Shown here piece after piece: positions 33,801-39,860 of a stretch of DNA of 64,000 bases (positions are counted from its first letter, which is position 1; every line of letters begins with the position of its first letter). A program made the translations under genes and the position numbers. This DNA comes from Trachythela sp. YZ-2020 (Eukaryota; Cnidaria; Anthozoa; Malacalcyonacea; Clavulariidae). The stretch lies in contig JADLSH010000212.1 in NCBI GenBank assembly GCA_016169945.1, positions 1,272,001 through 1,336,000 on the forward strand, in the 5' to 3' direction. The notes under the pieces were generated by a model. The model did not search any database and had not been told where the DNA came from. It saw nothing but the letters and a program-made list of their open reading frames with translations.

Positions 33801-34108
33801 TTACTAAGTTTTAGTTATTATGTTTAGGGACAGCAGGTGATTCTTTAACACTGCATAAAGGTATGGCATTCACGACCAAGGATTTCGACAATGATAAAAA
33901 TCGAGACAACTGCGCTGTGAAATTCAAAGGCGCGTGGTGGTATATTGCTTGTCATCAATCCAATTTGAACGGTCTGTATCATTACGGGGCACATACCTCG
34001 TTCGCTGATGGTGTCAACTGGAAGCAATGGAAAGGATATAAATATTCCCTCAAATCAACATCAATGAAAATACGACCATACGCATTTGGGCTGAAAAAAG
34101 AAACATAA
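12031..34108 (+). CDS. Secreted PAN/apple + fibrinogen-related protein (FREP), six exons
   Basis: Six exons (12031-12145, 12386-12618, 12843-12891, 27282-27522, 32719-32867, 33828-34108) total 1068 nt. All junctions keep phase, giving 355 codons plus stop. The protein has an N-terminal hydrophobic signal peptide (about residues 1-26), a cysteine-rich PAN/apple-like domain (about 30-130) and a C-terminal fibrinogen-related domain (about 133-355) with the family motifs [30 protein letters not shown] and NLNGLY. FREPs are generally secreted carbohydrate- or pattern-binding lectins, and a role in recognition or adhesion here is inferred. Introns 3 (14.4 kb) and 4 (5.2 kb) are filled with transposons, but no exon carries a stop, so the gene may still function. 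The start could be 12031, 12037 or 12055; the first gives the longest signal peptide. An AATAAA lies 222 bases after the stop. Confidence 0.85.
13689..14905 (+). CDS. P2X7-like C-terminal domain protein carried by the TTAA transposon
   Basis: The last exon (about 14502-14905) encodes a domain with [31 protein letters not shown] and RRVVPSC. These match the cytosolic ballast domain of P2X7 receptors, also found as a stand-alone protein in invertebrates. Exon 1 (13689-13943, donor GTAAGT) encodes a cysteine cluster ([21 protein letters not shown]). A middle exon beginning at 14135 continues exon 1 in an acidic frame that stops at 14330. Another frame of the same bases (14197-14490) encodes an RGG-repeat run. 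I could not connect all three exons in one frame, so this copy may be frameshifted, or the P2X7-like domain may be made alone from ATG 14504. There is no ion-channel part. The role in the transposon is unknown; nucleic-acid binding by the RGG and Cys segments is a guess. Confidence 0.65.
14906..15392. other. No gene; gap between the convergent transposon genes
   Basis: AT-rich spacer between the P2X7-like gene and the 3' end of the transposase remnant. Short inverted matches (TAGCCTGTGCACAG, TGTATAGACTG) occur. The transposase catalytic region expected here is absent, consistent with an internal deletion. Confidence 0.5.
15393..17076 (-). pseudogene. Kolobok-type transposase N-terminal remnant
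   Basis: Exons are read on the minus strand. 17076-16846 starts [10 protein letters not shown], has a frame shift, and continues as a charged segment ending at a GTAAGC donor. 16211-16077 encodes [14 protein letters not shown] between good splice sites. 15829-15393 ends in a cysteine/histidine segment with C-x4-[15 protein letters not shown] and AAQP. That last pattern precedes the catalytic domain in a large cnidarian family I associate with Kolobok transposases. An exact 8-bp tandem duplication (AAGGAACC twice) near 15695-15712 shifts the frame; ignoring one copy restores it. The DDE catalytic region is missing. I could not define a coding exon between 16212 and 16845. Confidence 0.5.
17179..18536. 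mobile_element. hAT element, 8-bp TSD, nested in the TTAA transposon
   Basis: Termini CAGTGGCGAAGCCAG (17179) and CTGGCTTCGCTACTG (ending 18536) are inverted repeats with the CAG start usual for hAT. They are flanked by a perfect 8-bp duplication, GTAATATG (17171-17178 and 18537-18544). Around 17710-17900 a frame begins [15 protein letters not shown] and, after a shift, reads [16 protein letters not shown]. That is reminiscent of the N-terminal part of some hAT transposases, but no catalytic region is present. GCATGAC-type words recur in the left half. The copy is non-autonomous. Confidence 0.8.
18745..18930. repeat. MITE with TATAGACC ends
   Basis: The arms TATAGACCACTTTCAT and ATGAAAGTGGTCTATA form a foldback of about 186 bp. 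The arms run inward through CAGATGAGT and TAAGCCTTAT, with a short AT-rich loop. A TA at each edge suggests a Tc1/mariner-type target. No coding capacity. Confidence 0.65.
19357..21003 (-). mobile_element. 5'-truncated LINE (CR1/Jockey group) inserted in the Penelope-like element
   Basis: A reverse-transcriptase frame reads on the minus strand from the truncation point at about 21003 ([15 protein letters not shown]) to 19530. The 3' end carries a short GATAT/ATCAT repeat (about 19357-19376) as in CR1/L2-type LINEs. The flanking Penelope-like reading resumes on both sides, which fixes both insertion borders. It is dead on arrival: 5' truncated and with a stop inside the frame. Confidence 0.75.
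19530..21003 (-). pseudogene. LINE reverse transcriptase, C-terminal two thirds, one nonsense codon
   Basis: RT motifs in order: [41 protein letters not shown], then the catalytic box as YVDD. After DLNRVVK comes a TGA (20283-20285). The same frame then continues with [13 protein letters not shown] through the thumb and C-terminal region ([23 protein letters not shown]-like [11 protein letters not shown]). The expected residue at the stop is W, so this looks like a single TGG to TGA change. The frame is otherwise open for about 490 codons. No endonuclease domain because of the 5' truncation. Confidence 0.8.
21563..21710. mobile_element. hAT MITE, 148 bp, 8-bp TSD
   Basis: Arms begin CAGTGGCGTAGCCAGC and end GCTGGCTACGCCAATG, with a long inner match through TTTGCATAGCGGGACC. 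They are flanked by perfect AGCTTGTG duplications (21555-21562 and 21711-21718). Its tips resemble those of the hAT at 17179-18536. It splits the Penelope-like frame, so it is younger than that element. Confidence 0.85.
21895..22110. repeat. Cluster of palindromic words (TTTCACATGTGAAA)
   Basis: At least eight variants of the self-complementary word TTCACATGTGAA (TTCACCTGTGAAA, TTTCACATGTGAAA, TTTCACGTGTGAAA, CCACATGTGAG) occur in about 215 bases with irregular spacing. It is the same type of structure as 2166-2465 but with an unrelated word. Confidence 0.65.
22111..23229. other. No gene; intron 3 sequence
   Basis: No exon or bounded repeat recognised. AT-rich intronic sequence of the FREP gene. 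Confidence 0.4.
23230..23607 (+). mobile_element. Helitron-like element, copy 2 (5' truncated, internally deleted)
   Basis: Shares GAGGGTACTAATTCC, TTTACACCCGGG and the block AATTCAAATGCGTTATATAG with copy 1 at 9838-11057, and ends with the same GTATTTCTAG. It lacks the GC-rich 5' tip and about 800 bases that copy 1 has. Confidence 0.55.
23608..24363. other. No gene; intron 3 sequence
   Basis: No exon, repeat boundary or RNA gene recognised. A short GC-richer patch around 24190-24290 has no open frame of note. Confidence 0.4.
24364..25108. repeat. Inverted pair of Penelope-type 3' ends
   Basis: The minus-strand copy (24364-24600) reads [20 protein letters not shown], then NKFYIKNYK and a stop. 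This is the kind of C-terminal tail found in Penelope-like elements and is followed by a 3' region ending GATTTTATTTCGTTTTGTC. A plus-strand copy (about 24724-25108) repeats the tail and 3' region and is interrupted by about 160 bases at 24797-24958. The two face away from each other around a short spacer. The family is distinct from the element at 19085-21880. Confidence 0.5.
25111..25541. mobile_element. Mariner-type MITE 1
   Basis: Termini CAGGGTGTATCAAAAAAAC and the reverse complement, with TA at both borders, mark a Tc1/mariner/IS630-type element. The arms are about 165 bases each. On the minus strand the loop (about 25385-25290) encodes [17 protein letters not shown], the start of a mariner-type transposase helix-turn-helix, so this MITE comes from an element deleted after the first coding bases. 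A shorter copy lies at 45588-45886. Confidence 0.8.
25544..26165. mobile_element. Mariner-type MITE 2 with both transposase ends
   Basis: Termini CAGGGTGTCCCAAAAAAAA, with TA borders. Minus-strand reading near 25995-25920 gives [16 protein letters not shown] (N-terminal helix-turn-helix). Near 25900-25785 it gives [17 protein letters not shown] and [11 protein letters not shown] (C-terminal tail of IS630/mariner transposases). The middle with the catalytic DD(E/D) residues is gone. It is a clear internal-deletion derivative of an autonomous transposon. Confidence 0.8.
26170..26606. mobile_element. Mariner-type MITE 3
   Basis: Termini CAGGGTGTCCCAAAAAAAGG and the reverse complement, bordered by TA. 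The arms of about 60 bases carry GGCTACCTTGTCAAATTCAA and match. It abuts MITE 2 with only TATA between them. Its interior shows no transposase remnant. Confidence 0.75.
26621..26762. repeat. SINE in inverted pair
   Basis: The left part is the reverse complement of the SINE at 26936-27055, including a tRNA-like box B (AGATTCGATTAG). The right part is a plus-strand copy of the SINE body only, TTTTTCTGAATACGAAAAGC. Together they form an inverted repeat around a tRNA-like centre. Confidence 0.55.
26936..27055 (+). repeat. tRNA-derived SINE (third family)
   Basis: Box A-like TAGCCTAGTGG and box B GGGTTCGATTCCC at tRNA-like spacing, followed by a short body TTTTTCTGAATACAAAAAGC. It is too divergent in the stems to be a functional tRNA gene. 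Related copies are at 26621-26762. Confidence 0.6.
27282..27522 (+). CDS. FREP exon 4: N-terminal half of the fibrinogen domain
   Basis: It follows a TTTTTAG acceptor and starts with the [11 protein letters not shown] opening typical of fibrinogen-related domains. It continues through [17 protein letters not shown] and ends [12 protein letters not shown]. The frame after 27522 runs into transposon sequence and stops at 27580, so the exon must end near the transposon border. The donor CAG|GTCATG at 27523 is weak. A second in-frame option is AAA|GTAAAC at 27515, paired with an acceptor ending at 32703. Both restore frame, and RNA would decide. Confidence 0.8.
27599..28540 (+). CDS. Transposon-borne chromodomain protein
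   Basis: Exon 1 (27599-27727, 43 codons, GTAAGT donor) ends in [17 protein letters not shown]. Exon 2 (27850-27935) continues [20 protein letters not shown]. Together they form a textbook chromodomain: aromatic-cage Y, W and W, and the YLVKWKGY core. Chromodomains bind methylated histone tails, and in transposons they can steer integration to chromatin types. A third exon from about 28126 reads [18 protein letters not shown] and then reaches a stop near 28290. A further open stretch (about 28265-28540) in another frame has [17 protein letters not shown], so the 3' part is decayed or uses splice sites I cannot place. The N-terminal half is intact. Sitting just inside the left terminal repeat, it is presumably part of the transposon. 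Confidence 0.7.
28586..28747. repeat. Small foldback in the transposon interior
   Basis: TTGGTGGTCAAC...GATGACAGCTATA is matched by TATAGCTGTCATC...GTTGACCACCAA. This is an inverted repeat of about 160 bp with no coding content, probably a MITE inserted between the two transposon genes. Confidence 0.55.
28748..29280. other. No gene; spacer between the convergent transposon genes
   Basis: AT-rich sequence without recognisable coding content. Confidence 0.4.
29281..29422. repeat. Small foldback in the transposon interior
   Basis: GACCTTACTGATTGTTATTC and its near reverse complement close a hairpin of about 140 bp with inner match GGCTGTTGGGAAAATTA. It is a MITE-like insertion. Confidence 0.55.
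29490..31930 (-). pseudogene. Large transposase-like protein of the intron-4 transposon, one frameshift
   Basis: A 748-codon frame (31930-29684) and a second frame (29906-29490) together make one protein of about 800 residues. They are separated by a single shift near 29880-29900, where homology-like sequence moves frame (to [16 protein letters not shown]). It has an N-terminal region, a coiled coil (about 150-215), [15 protein letters not shown] (about 371), [15 protein letters not shown] (about 451), a paired-cysteine segment [13 protein letters not shown] (about 474), [11 protein letters not shown] (about 538) and [12 protein letters not shown] recognise the set as a recurrent, mostly unannotated transposon protein of cnidarians. 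Its acidic residues and cysteine pair suggest an RNase H-type transposase, but I cannot assign the superfamily. Transcription would start near the right end of the element. Confidence 0.65.
32170..32427 (+). CDS. Small ORF near the right end of the intron-4 transposon (doubtful)
   Basis: An 85-codon lysine-rich frame starting [16 protein letters not shown], divergent from the large transposon gene and 240 bases upstream of it. No recognised domain. Its position at the transposon edge and basic N-terminus are compatible with a short transposon protein or first exon, but it may be chance. Confidence 0.25.
   Translation: MAERKQNIKRLKPLKDLLFSRHQGNVRDIILLVKNLVFQGVWEHIYVNKYETKKHTKQRNVLPEQIEMFAPWTNSTEATEFGAQK
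32719..32867 (+). CDS. FREP exon 5: middle of the fibrinogen domain
   Basis: Encodes [20 protein letters not shown] and onward to [11 protein letters not shown], the segment that follows GLDKVNR in other fibrinogen domains. The AG acceptor at 32717-32718 lies inside the right terminal repeat of the transposon at 27525-32731, so the first 13 exon bases come from the transposon and add about four residues (FLAM). Ends in phase 1 at a GTATGC donor. Confidence 0.8.
32983..33203. repeat. (GTGTTT)n hexanucleotide tract
   Basis: More than 30 near-perfect GTGTTT units, then a few GTGCTT units. It is open in all three plus frames and one minus frame only because of the repeat. On the minus strand it lies directly after the tRNA-like SINE head at 33222-33300, so it may be the expanded tail of that SINE. 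Confidence 0.9.
33222..33300 (-). repeat. tRNA-derived SINE head
   Basis: On the minus strand, TAGCTCAGTTGGTTAGAGCG (box A and D-arm) is followed by GCACCGGAATCTCGG and a box B-like CAGATTCAATTC. The D-arm pairs well but the anticodon stem does not, so it is a SINE or tRNA pseudogene rather than a tRNA gene. Confidence 0.65.
33301..33827 (+). repeat. FREP intron 5 with a SINE 3' end
   Basis: Mostly unassigned intronic sequence. At 33478-33582, TTGTTGTGGCG...GTTGACGAAGTTAAATAAATA matches the 3' end of the V-type SINE at 893-1180 (TGCTGTTGTGGTG...GCGAAGCTAAATAAA), so a second, 5'-damaged copy lies here. Confidence 0.45.
33828..34108 (+). CDS. FREP exon 6: C-terminal part of the fibrinogen domain
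   Basis: Starts after a TTTAG acceptor with [19 protein letters not shown], followed by a calcium-site-like DNDKNRDN segment. [20 protein letters not shown] and [20 protein letters not shown] come next, and it ends in KKET. The order and spacing match the C-terminal third of fibrinogen-related domains. The stop codon is at 34106-34108. Confidence 0.85.
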
Positions 34109-34365
34109 TATGTCAGGGTAACGATCCCTCATTTTGCACTTAGATATTACACATATTCTACTTTTAATTACATTTCGCTTGATTAAGCACATGGCATAAT
34201 GCACTTAATAATTAAACACATGCTCTAGTTTTAAAAATTTTACAAAACACTTAGATACTTACCTTTAGGATATATTATTTATTAGTCATTGTTAACAAAA
34301 TTATTATTATTGTATATGTTGAAATATTGAATAAAGTATTATTATTATTATTATTATTATTAGAC
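34109..34365 (+). promoter_or_regulatory. FREP 3' UTR with AATAAA signal and (ATT)n
   Basis: The only well-placed poly(A) signal after the stop is AATAAA at 34330-34335. It is followed at once by a short (ATT)n run (34338-34362). The LINE fragment begins right after it. Transcript end is therefore predicted near 34345-34365. Confidence 0.5.
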
Positions 34366-36640
34366 GCTTCACTTCCATCTTTCAACATGACAAATGCCTT
34401 TCATACTTCACTAAAACTCTCGCTGCAATTCATTCAAATAAATTGTTCAATATTCCCAGCTGGATTTCTGTGTTATCTGACCCTGAATTTCAATTTGACC
34501 TCGACCCTAAATCGTATCAACAAGTCACAATTATAATCCGTAAAATGAAGGCATCTGGTCATCCGAGCCCCCTTGATCAGCTCTCTATTATATGTTTCAA
34601 ACGCTGTCCTTTCCTTAGAACTTACTTAACTGACCTTATACGTGCTCTTTAGTTATCCGGAACAGTTCCCTCTGAATGGAAAAAAGCTTGTACGATACTC
34701 ATTCATAAAAAAGGCGATAATAATGTCCCATCAAATTTCCGACCCATCACACTGGAGTGCATACCATTGAAAGTATTTACTTCTTGTCTACGTAACGCAA
34801 TGTACTCCTTCCTAACCGCTAATAACTTTACGGACGAACATAATATACAAAAAGGATTCACACCTAACCTGTCTGGAACTCTAGAACAGACTGCGAAAAT
34901 GGCTAATATTATTCATAAAGCCCGAATCAAACAACGCTCTGTTGTCATCACTCCACTTGACTTCAAGAATGCTTTTGGCGAAGTTCATCACAATCTAATC
35001 ACGCCCGTACTTGACTACCATCATATCCCGGAACACATTAAACTTATTATTAACAGCTTATATACTGATTTTAAAACTTCAATAATTACATCTGAATTCC
35101 GTACCCCCTTCATATCAGTTGGCCGTGGCGTGCTGCAAGGTGATTGTCTTAGTCCTCTTCTGTTCAATATGTGTTTTAACACCTTTATCCAACATATAAA
35201 GACTGAAAAATATCGTCAATTTGGATTCTCCTTCCAGTTTCTTAATCCCATCCACTGGTTTCAATTTGCTGATGACGCTGCCGTAATAAGTACATGTATT
35301 CAAGAGTAGGAAAATCAACATTTTCTGAACCGGATCTCTGTTTGATGTCAATGGTCCAACATGACAATTTTGGTTGATAAATGTACTACCTTTGGTGTCA
35401 AAAAATATCTGACAAAATCAATCCAATATCTACCAAAACTCCTCATTAGTAACAAACTAATCCCAGAAATCAATATTGGTGATAGTTTTCAATATTTGGT
35501 AAGATACTTTAATTTCAACATGTCTGATGAACAACATAAGTCTGAACTAACCTCTCTCGTCGACGAACTAATGACTGATATTGATTTTAAACCACTTCAT
35601 CCAAAAAATAAAATACTCCTTTACAGTCGTTATGTTTTACCTAAATTATCCTGGCATTTTACTGTTGCTAATCTGTCGAAAACTTGGGTCACCGAAAATA
35701 TTGATTCTAAAGTGAACAGTTATGTTCGTAAATGGCTTGAAATACCCATACTGGAAGACTTAGCACTGTATTTCTAACCCGAAACAAATTTGACCTCAAT
35801 ATTTGTCCTCCATCCATCAAATTCATCCAATGCCAAACCGTTCTCCGCACAATTCTTAAAACATCTCCAAGCCACGAAATCAATCAACTTTGGAAGTCAA
35901 CTAGCTACAACAAAAATATTCAGTATATATTATGTCTATAACTCCACCAAACAAGTTCTTAAGGACTTTCGCTCCGAACAAGAAGATAGACTTCGCAATC
36001 ATTTAACCTGTCAAGGCTCTTTCTTTACTAATATTACAAAGTTCTCTCTTTCACAGCTGACGGAAATGTGGTGTGCATCCCAATCAAATCTGTCGAAAAA
36101 TATATTTAATTTTACCGTACGATACATAAATAACTCTCTTCCAACGCGCCAAAACCTTGCAAGATGGGGAATATTACCAACGTCAGAGTGATCCCATTGC
36201 TTAGCCCCTGAAACACTTTTCCACGTGGTAGCGGGTTGCCAGTTGTATTTAGAACGATTCACGTGGAGGCATGACTCTATTTTAGACTTCCTTGCGACGA
36301 ACCTACTGACCGTCAGCGGCTCATGTCTTTATGTGGATCTTCCAGGTTACAAAAGCCCATCCATCATCACTGGTGACACCTACTGTCCAAATTTGCTTCT
36401 ATCAACATCAAGTGGATGTCTCTATATTGTTGAACTAACTGTTGGTTTCGAATCGAATCTCCAAAATAACGTTAAGCGCAAAATATGTAAATATTTAGAA
36501 TTAATTAGGGAACAACATAAACGTTTTAAATCAGTTACATTTATAAATCTATCGATTAGCTCTCTTGGTGTCTTTTGGAAACAAATGTTCGACATTCATA
36601 GAAATGCTCAAATATCTTAGCTTTGAGAAGAATCACTCTG
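34366..36640 (+). pseudogene. LINE with restriction-like endonuclease (R2/NeSL-type), broken
   Basis: Successive frames, separated by stops and shifts, read as one LINE protein. RT motifs are PSNFRPITLE, TPLDFKNAFGEVHH, GVLQGDCLSPLLFN and FADDAA (35265-35282). A thumb region follows, then a C-terminal zinc-knuckle pattern (CLAPETLFHVVAGC, near 36196-36240), then an endonuclease-like segment LYIVELTVGFESNL (about 36421-36460). Knuckle plus C-terminal restriction-like endonuclease is the plan of early-branching LINEs (R2, NeSL, Dong groups). At least three lesions are visible (34650, 35308, 35775-35790). 5' truncated. From 35288 onward it is repeated in inverted orientation at 40537-41891. Confidence 0.7.
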
Positions 36641-37320
36641 CACCAAACGAATGACGACGATTGCGATCAGAACAACATATTATATATTTTTGTCGTAATA
36701 AGGAATGGACAAATCCAGAATTTTTAACATTTTGAAATTTGAGCTTAATATTTGTTATATGTTATGTTGTGTATATAGAGTGTTATAGTCATTATTGATT
36801 CAAGTAGCCGGTTGTAAATTATAAATAAAAGATAAAAGGGATCGGGGGAAGTTTTCGCGGGAAAAACGGCTTTACAATCACCAAGGAGTGAACAGTTTGT
36901 TCGACGAAAATGGCTTTCGAATCAAGCCTCCTTGAACTTTCAAGCGGTGAGTTATTGTATTATGTAGAGATCAAGAGATTATTTTGATATGGGAATACTC
37001 ACCTATATTGTACATTTCAACATGACCAATTTTAGACCCGTTTGAACATTTCTTCGTCTATTTTTTGTTAATTGAACATGGCATGCGCTTTAAACTTTTC
37101 GGCAATCATTTCGTACATATCTAGGCTTGCTTGAGACTGTTTGACTTGGCCTATTTTGGCGCGAAAAATATAAACATTGCAGCCCATGTTGCAGTGTCAG
37201 TCTACGCCGTAGTATTTCCGCTTGTTGTTCGGTAGTTTTGCTTGTTTTTGTCCTGCAAACCTTTGTAGAAGTCTTGGTTTTTATCTTCCCGTATTTGCCA
37301 GTGTACAGTAGGTTCTAAAT
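35288..37320. repeat. Left arm of a large inverted duplication
   Basis: About 2.03 kb that recurs almost unchanged, reverse complemented, at 39861-41891. The stretch compared around 36225-36430 shows only a few substitutions. The arm holds the 3' part of the LINE and the left end of the ISL2EU-type transposon with its first exon. Confidence 0.85.
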
Positions 37321-38132
37321 TTATTCTAAAATTCGAGAATATATTTATTTTTTGCCACAAACCTTCGATATAGACCCGCATTTGTGGACAAGTTTTGTAT
37401 AGTAATTTGCAGTTTTAGCTGAATTTTTAAAAATATAATTTAAATATAGATAATTTTTAGGTAGAACGTTTTAAATAAATTGAAGGAATAAATAAATATA
37501 GTAAATAATATAGTTAAAATAAATATATAGACTTTACTTATTTTAAATTTTATTAAATATATCTAGAGAAATGGGAGATGAGACTTCCACCTCAAATAAT
37601 GTAGACAACGTACAAGTAAACCCTCAACCACGGACTAGAGATATTGAGTTACTACCTCCATTCACGCGCAATAAACTTCAAAAACACTTGAGCCTGGATT
37701 CTCAACAAAAACCATCCAGCACTCAGAAATACGAGAAGTTTGGCTATCGTCTCTTTAAAGAAGGGTATATTAGCAATGTTCAAGCAAATGCTAATAATTT
37801 CAAACAGTGCAAATGGAAAATCATTTATACTAAAAGCTACAGTGCATGCATCAATGAAGAAGATGAGTTATGTTGTTTATGTGCACCTAAATCAAGTGAC
37901 TGGTAATGTTGTTCATGGTCATTTTTCATGTAAGGTGGGCAAGGGAGGCAGATGTATACATGTCGCTGCCATGTTATATCAAATTATTGATTATGTACAA
38001 TTAGAACTGTCAGAAGTACTTGATGTTTTGACATGCACCCACGTCTTACAACAATGGAATGTATCCCATGGGGAAGGATCCGACGAAACTGTCCTTTTTG
38101 GAGATATAGCATTTAAAAATCATCCTATATAA
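36911..38132 (+). pseudogene. ISL2EU-type accessory gene with SWIM zinc finger, frameshifted
   Basis: Exon 1 (36911-36950) encodes MAFESSLLELSS with a GTGAGT donor. Exon 2 begins about 37569 (MGDETSTSNN). The frame shifts once near 37790 and continues to a SWIM zinc finger (CKVGKGGRCIHVAAMLYQI, CxC...CxH pattern) and TCTHVLQQWNVSH. In cnidarian ISL2EU elements a SWIM domain usually precedes a YqaJ exonuclease domain. Here the frame ends at 38132 and no YqaJ part follows, because a MITE and a deletion intervene. The ISL2EU assignment is supported by the transposase remnant at 39397-39847. Confidence 0.6.
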
Positions 38133-38219
38133 AAGATACAAGTAATTGAAAACCTAGAAATGAAAGGAATGTTGACTTCAACCCAACACCACACAATAGA
38201 ACTGTCACCCAGAAATAGG

Positions 38220-38840
38220 GTAAATTTATTATTTAGATTGAATTTTTTGAAGAACTGTTACTTGTTAACAAACAAAAATCGTACCACATATATTGAGCAA
38301 CATTCTAAGAGTCGGAAATTATTCACAAATATGACGTCATTATCGTTGCTGTGGTAAAATTATGTTTCAATATGGCCGACATTTTAACTTTTAACGCATT
38401 TTACTCGAAAAAACGCCTGGTTACCCCTACTTTTTATTTTATAAAACATTTTCGTCTAGTAAAATAGATCATCTAAACAAGTTTAAAAAATTCTGTAGAG
38501 CCAAATTTAAAAAAAATTAATAAACAAGATTTTTCGCTATAAATATTTTTTCGGCTCTACAGAATTTTTTTAAACTTGTTCAGATAATCTATTTCTGTAC
38601 TGAAAAACGTTTCATGAAATAAAAAATGGGGGTAACCAGGCGTTTTTTAGAGTAAAGTGTGACAAAAGACAAAATATCGGCCATACTGAAACGTCATTGT
38701 TACTATAGCCACGGCGATGACGTCATTTTTGTAAACAATTTTCAGCTCTTAGAATGTTGCTCAACATAATAAGTCATACAATTTTTGTTTTGTAACAAGT
38801 AACAATTATTTAAAAAGTTTTATCTAAATAGTAAATTTTC
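38220..38840. repeat. MITE, about 620 bp, long inverted arms
   Basis: Arms of about 290 bases match in inverted orientation. Paired words are AACGCCTGGTTACCCC with GGGGTAACCAGGCGTT, and GTTACTTGTTAAC with GTAACAAGTAAC. No coding content. It lies between the SWIM gene and the transposase remnant. Confidence 0.75.
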
Positions 38841-39396
38841 AACTTTTCAAAAAATTGTAGGGAGCCACCTTAAAAACGCTTTAGGTGATTATCGCGTTTT
38901 ACTCCGATGTAGCGCAATCAATCAGCGTTGAGAATTTTCAATAATCACCTATGTAATTTTACTAATTATTATTATCAAGTGCAAGGATGTTTGGCCACAC
39001 TTCAGCTTAAGTGGTCAGATTTTGTTGTTTACACATAAAATGACCTCCATGTTGAAATAATTTACTTTGACGAAGAACGTTGGGAGAAAACCATGTTACC
39101 AGAGTTTTATTTTATGTATCTCTTGCCACAAATAAATATGTGTTAAAACAATTGATAGTTTTATCATAACAAGAAATGGGGTGCTAGGATGCAAATTACT
39201 TACACTAGCATATGATGTTGTTTTCTAACATTTACATCAAGCTGTGTTTAAATTAAAATGCTTGAAATTACTAAGAGTAATGCACTAAGAAAGAATGTAC
39301 ATGTTTGTTTTTACTTCTGTTCAACAATTAAATGATGTAAGAATAATGTTAAATATGTGCAAATAGCCCAAATTTTATCAAGGTCTTTAGCGACTG
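38841..39396. other. No gene seen
   Basis: Non-coding AT-rich DNA between the MITE and the transposase remnant. A short inverted pair TAGGTGATTATCG and AATAATCACCTA occurs at 38882-38952. Confidence 0.4.
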
Positions 39397-39847
39397 TTAC
39401 GGGAATATCTTGGTGTAAAATGCAATCGTTTTTTTTATTCTGGCAATAGCCCTCTCTAATTGTACTCTAACCGAGGCAATCGTCATTTCCTCATCTAGGG
39501 ATAACTGATCTTTGCCATCCAAAAAAGGTGGGATATTTAGTGTTACCCCATTAGGGAGATCACCCTCAATATCGAAACCTCTAACTGCCATAATTTGATC
39601 ATTAGGTTCTAGGAGATCCAGGATTCCACAATCCTTTGTGATTTTTTTTATCACTGGTTCGACCAGCATATAGTGAAGAGACAAAACTTGGATATCCACT
39701 TGGGGAAATACCAATCAACCGTTTTGCAGTGTTGCGGTTCTTATATGATGAGAATGTTGATGACTGGCCTCTGCTTGAAGAATTCCTTTCAAGAAACGAC
39801 ACCTCTGTGTAATCTATAATTACTCTTGTTTTGGGATAACTTTTCAT
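39397..39847 (-). pseudogene. ISL2EU/Harbinger-type DDE transposase, C-terminal half
   Basis: On the minus strand, SYPKTRVIIDYTEVSF (first catalytic D in IID) leads to SYKNRNTAK, GISPSGYPSFVSSLYAGRTS (second D in TSDK), then after a shift KDCGILDLLEPNDQIM, RGFDIE, LNIPPFL and QLERAIARIK (final E). This is the DDE_4-type layout of ISL2EU transposases. The frame shift lies in an eight-base T run (plus strand) near 39640-39650, and a small in-frame deletion follows EEMT. The N-terminal half is missing at the junction with the inverted arm. Confidence 0.7.
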
Positions 39848-39860
39848 AAACTTAGAACAA

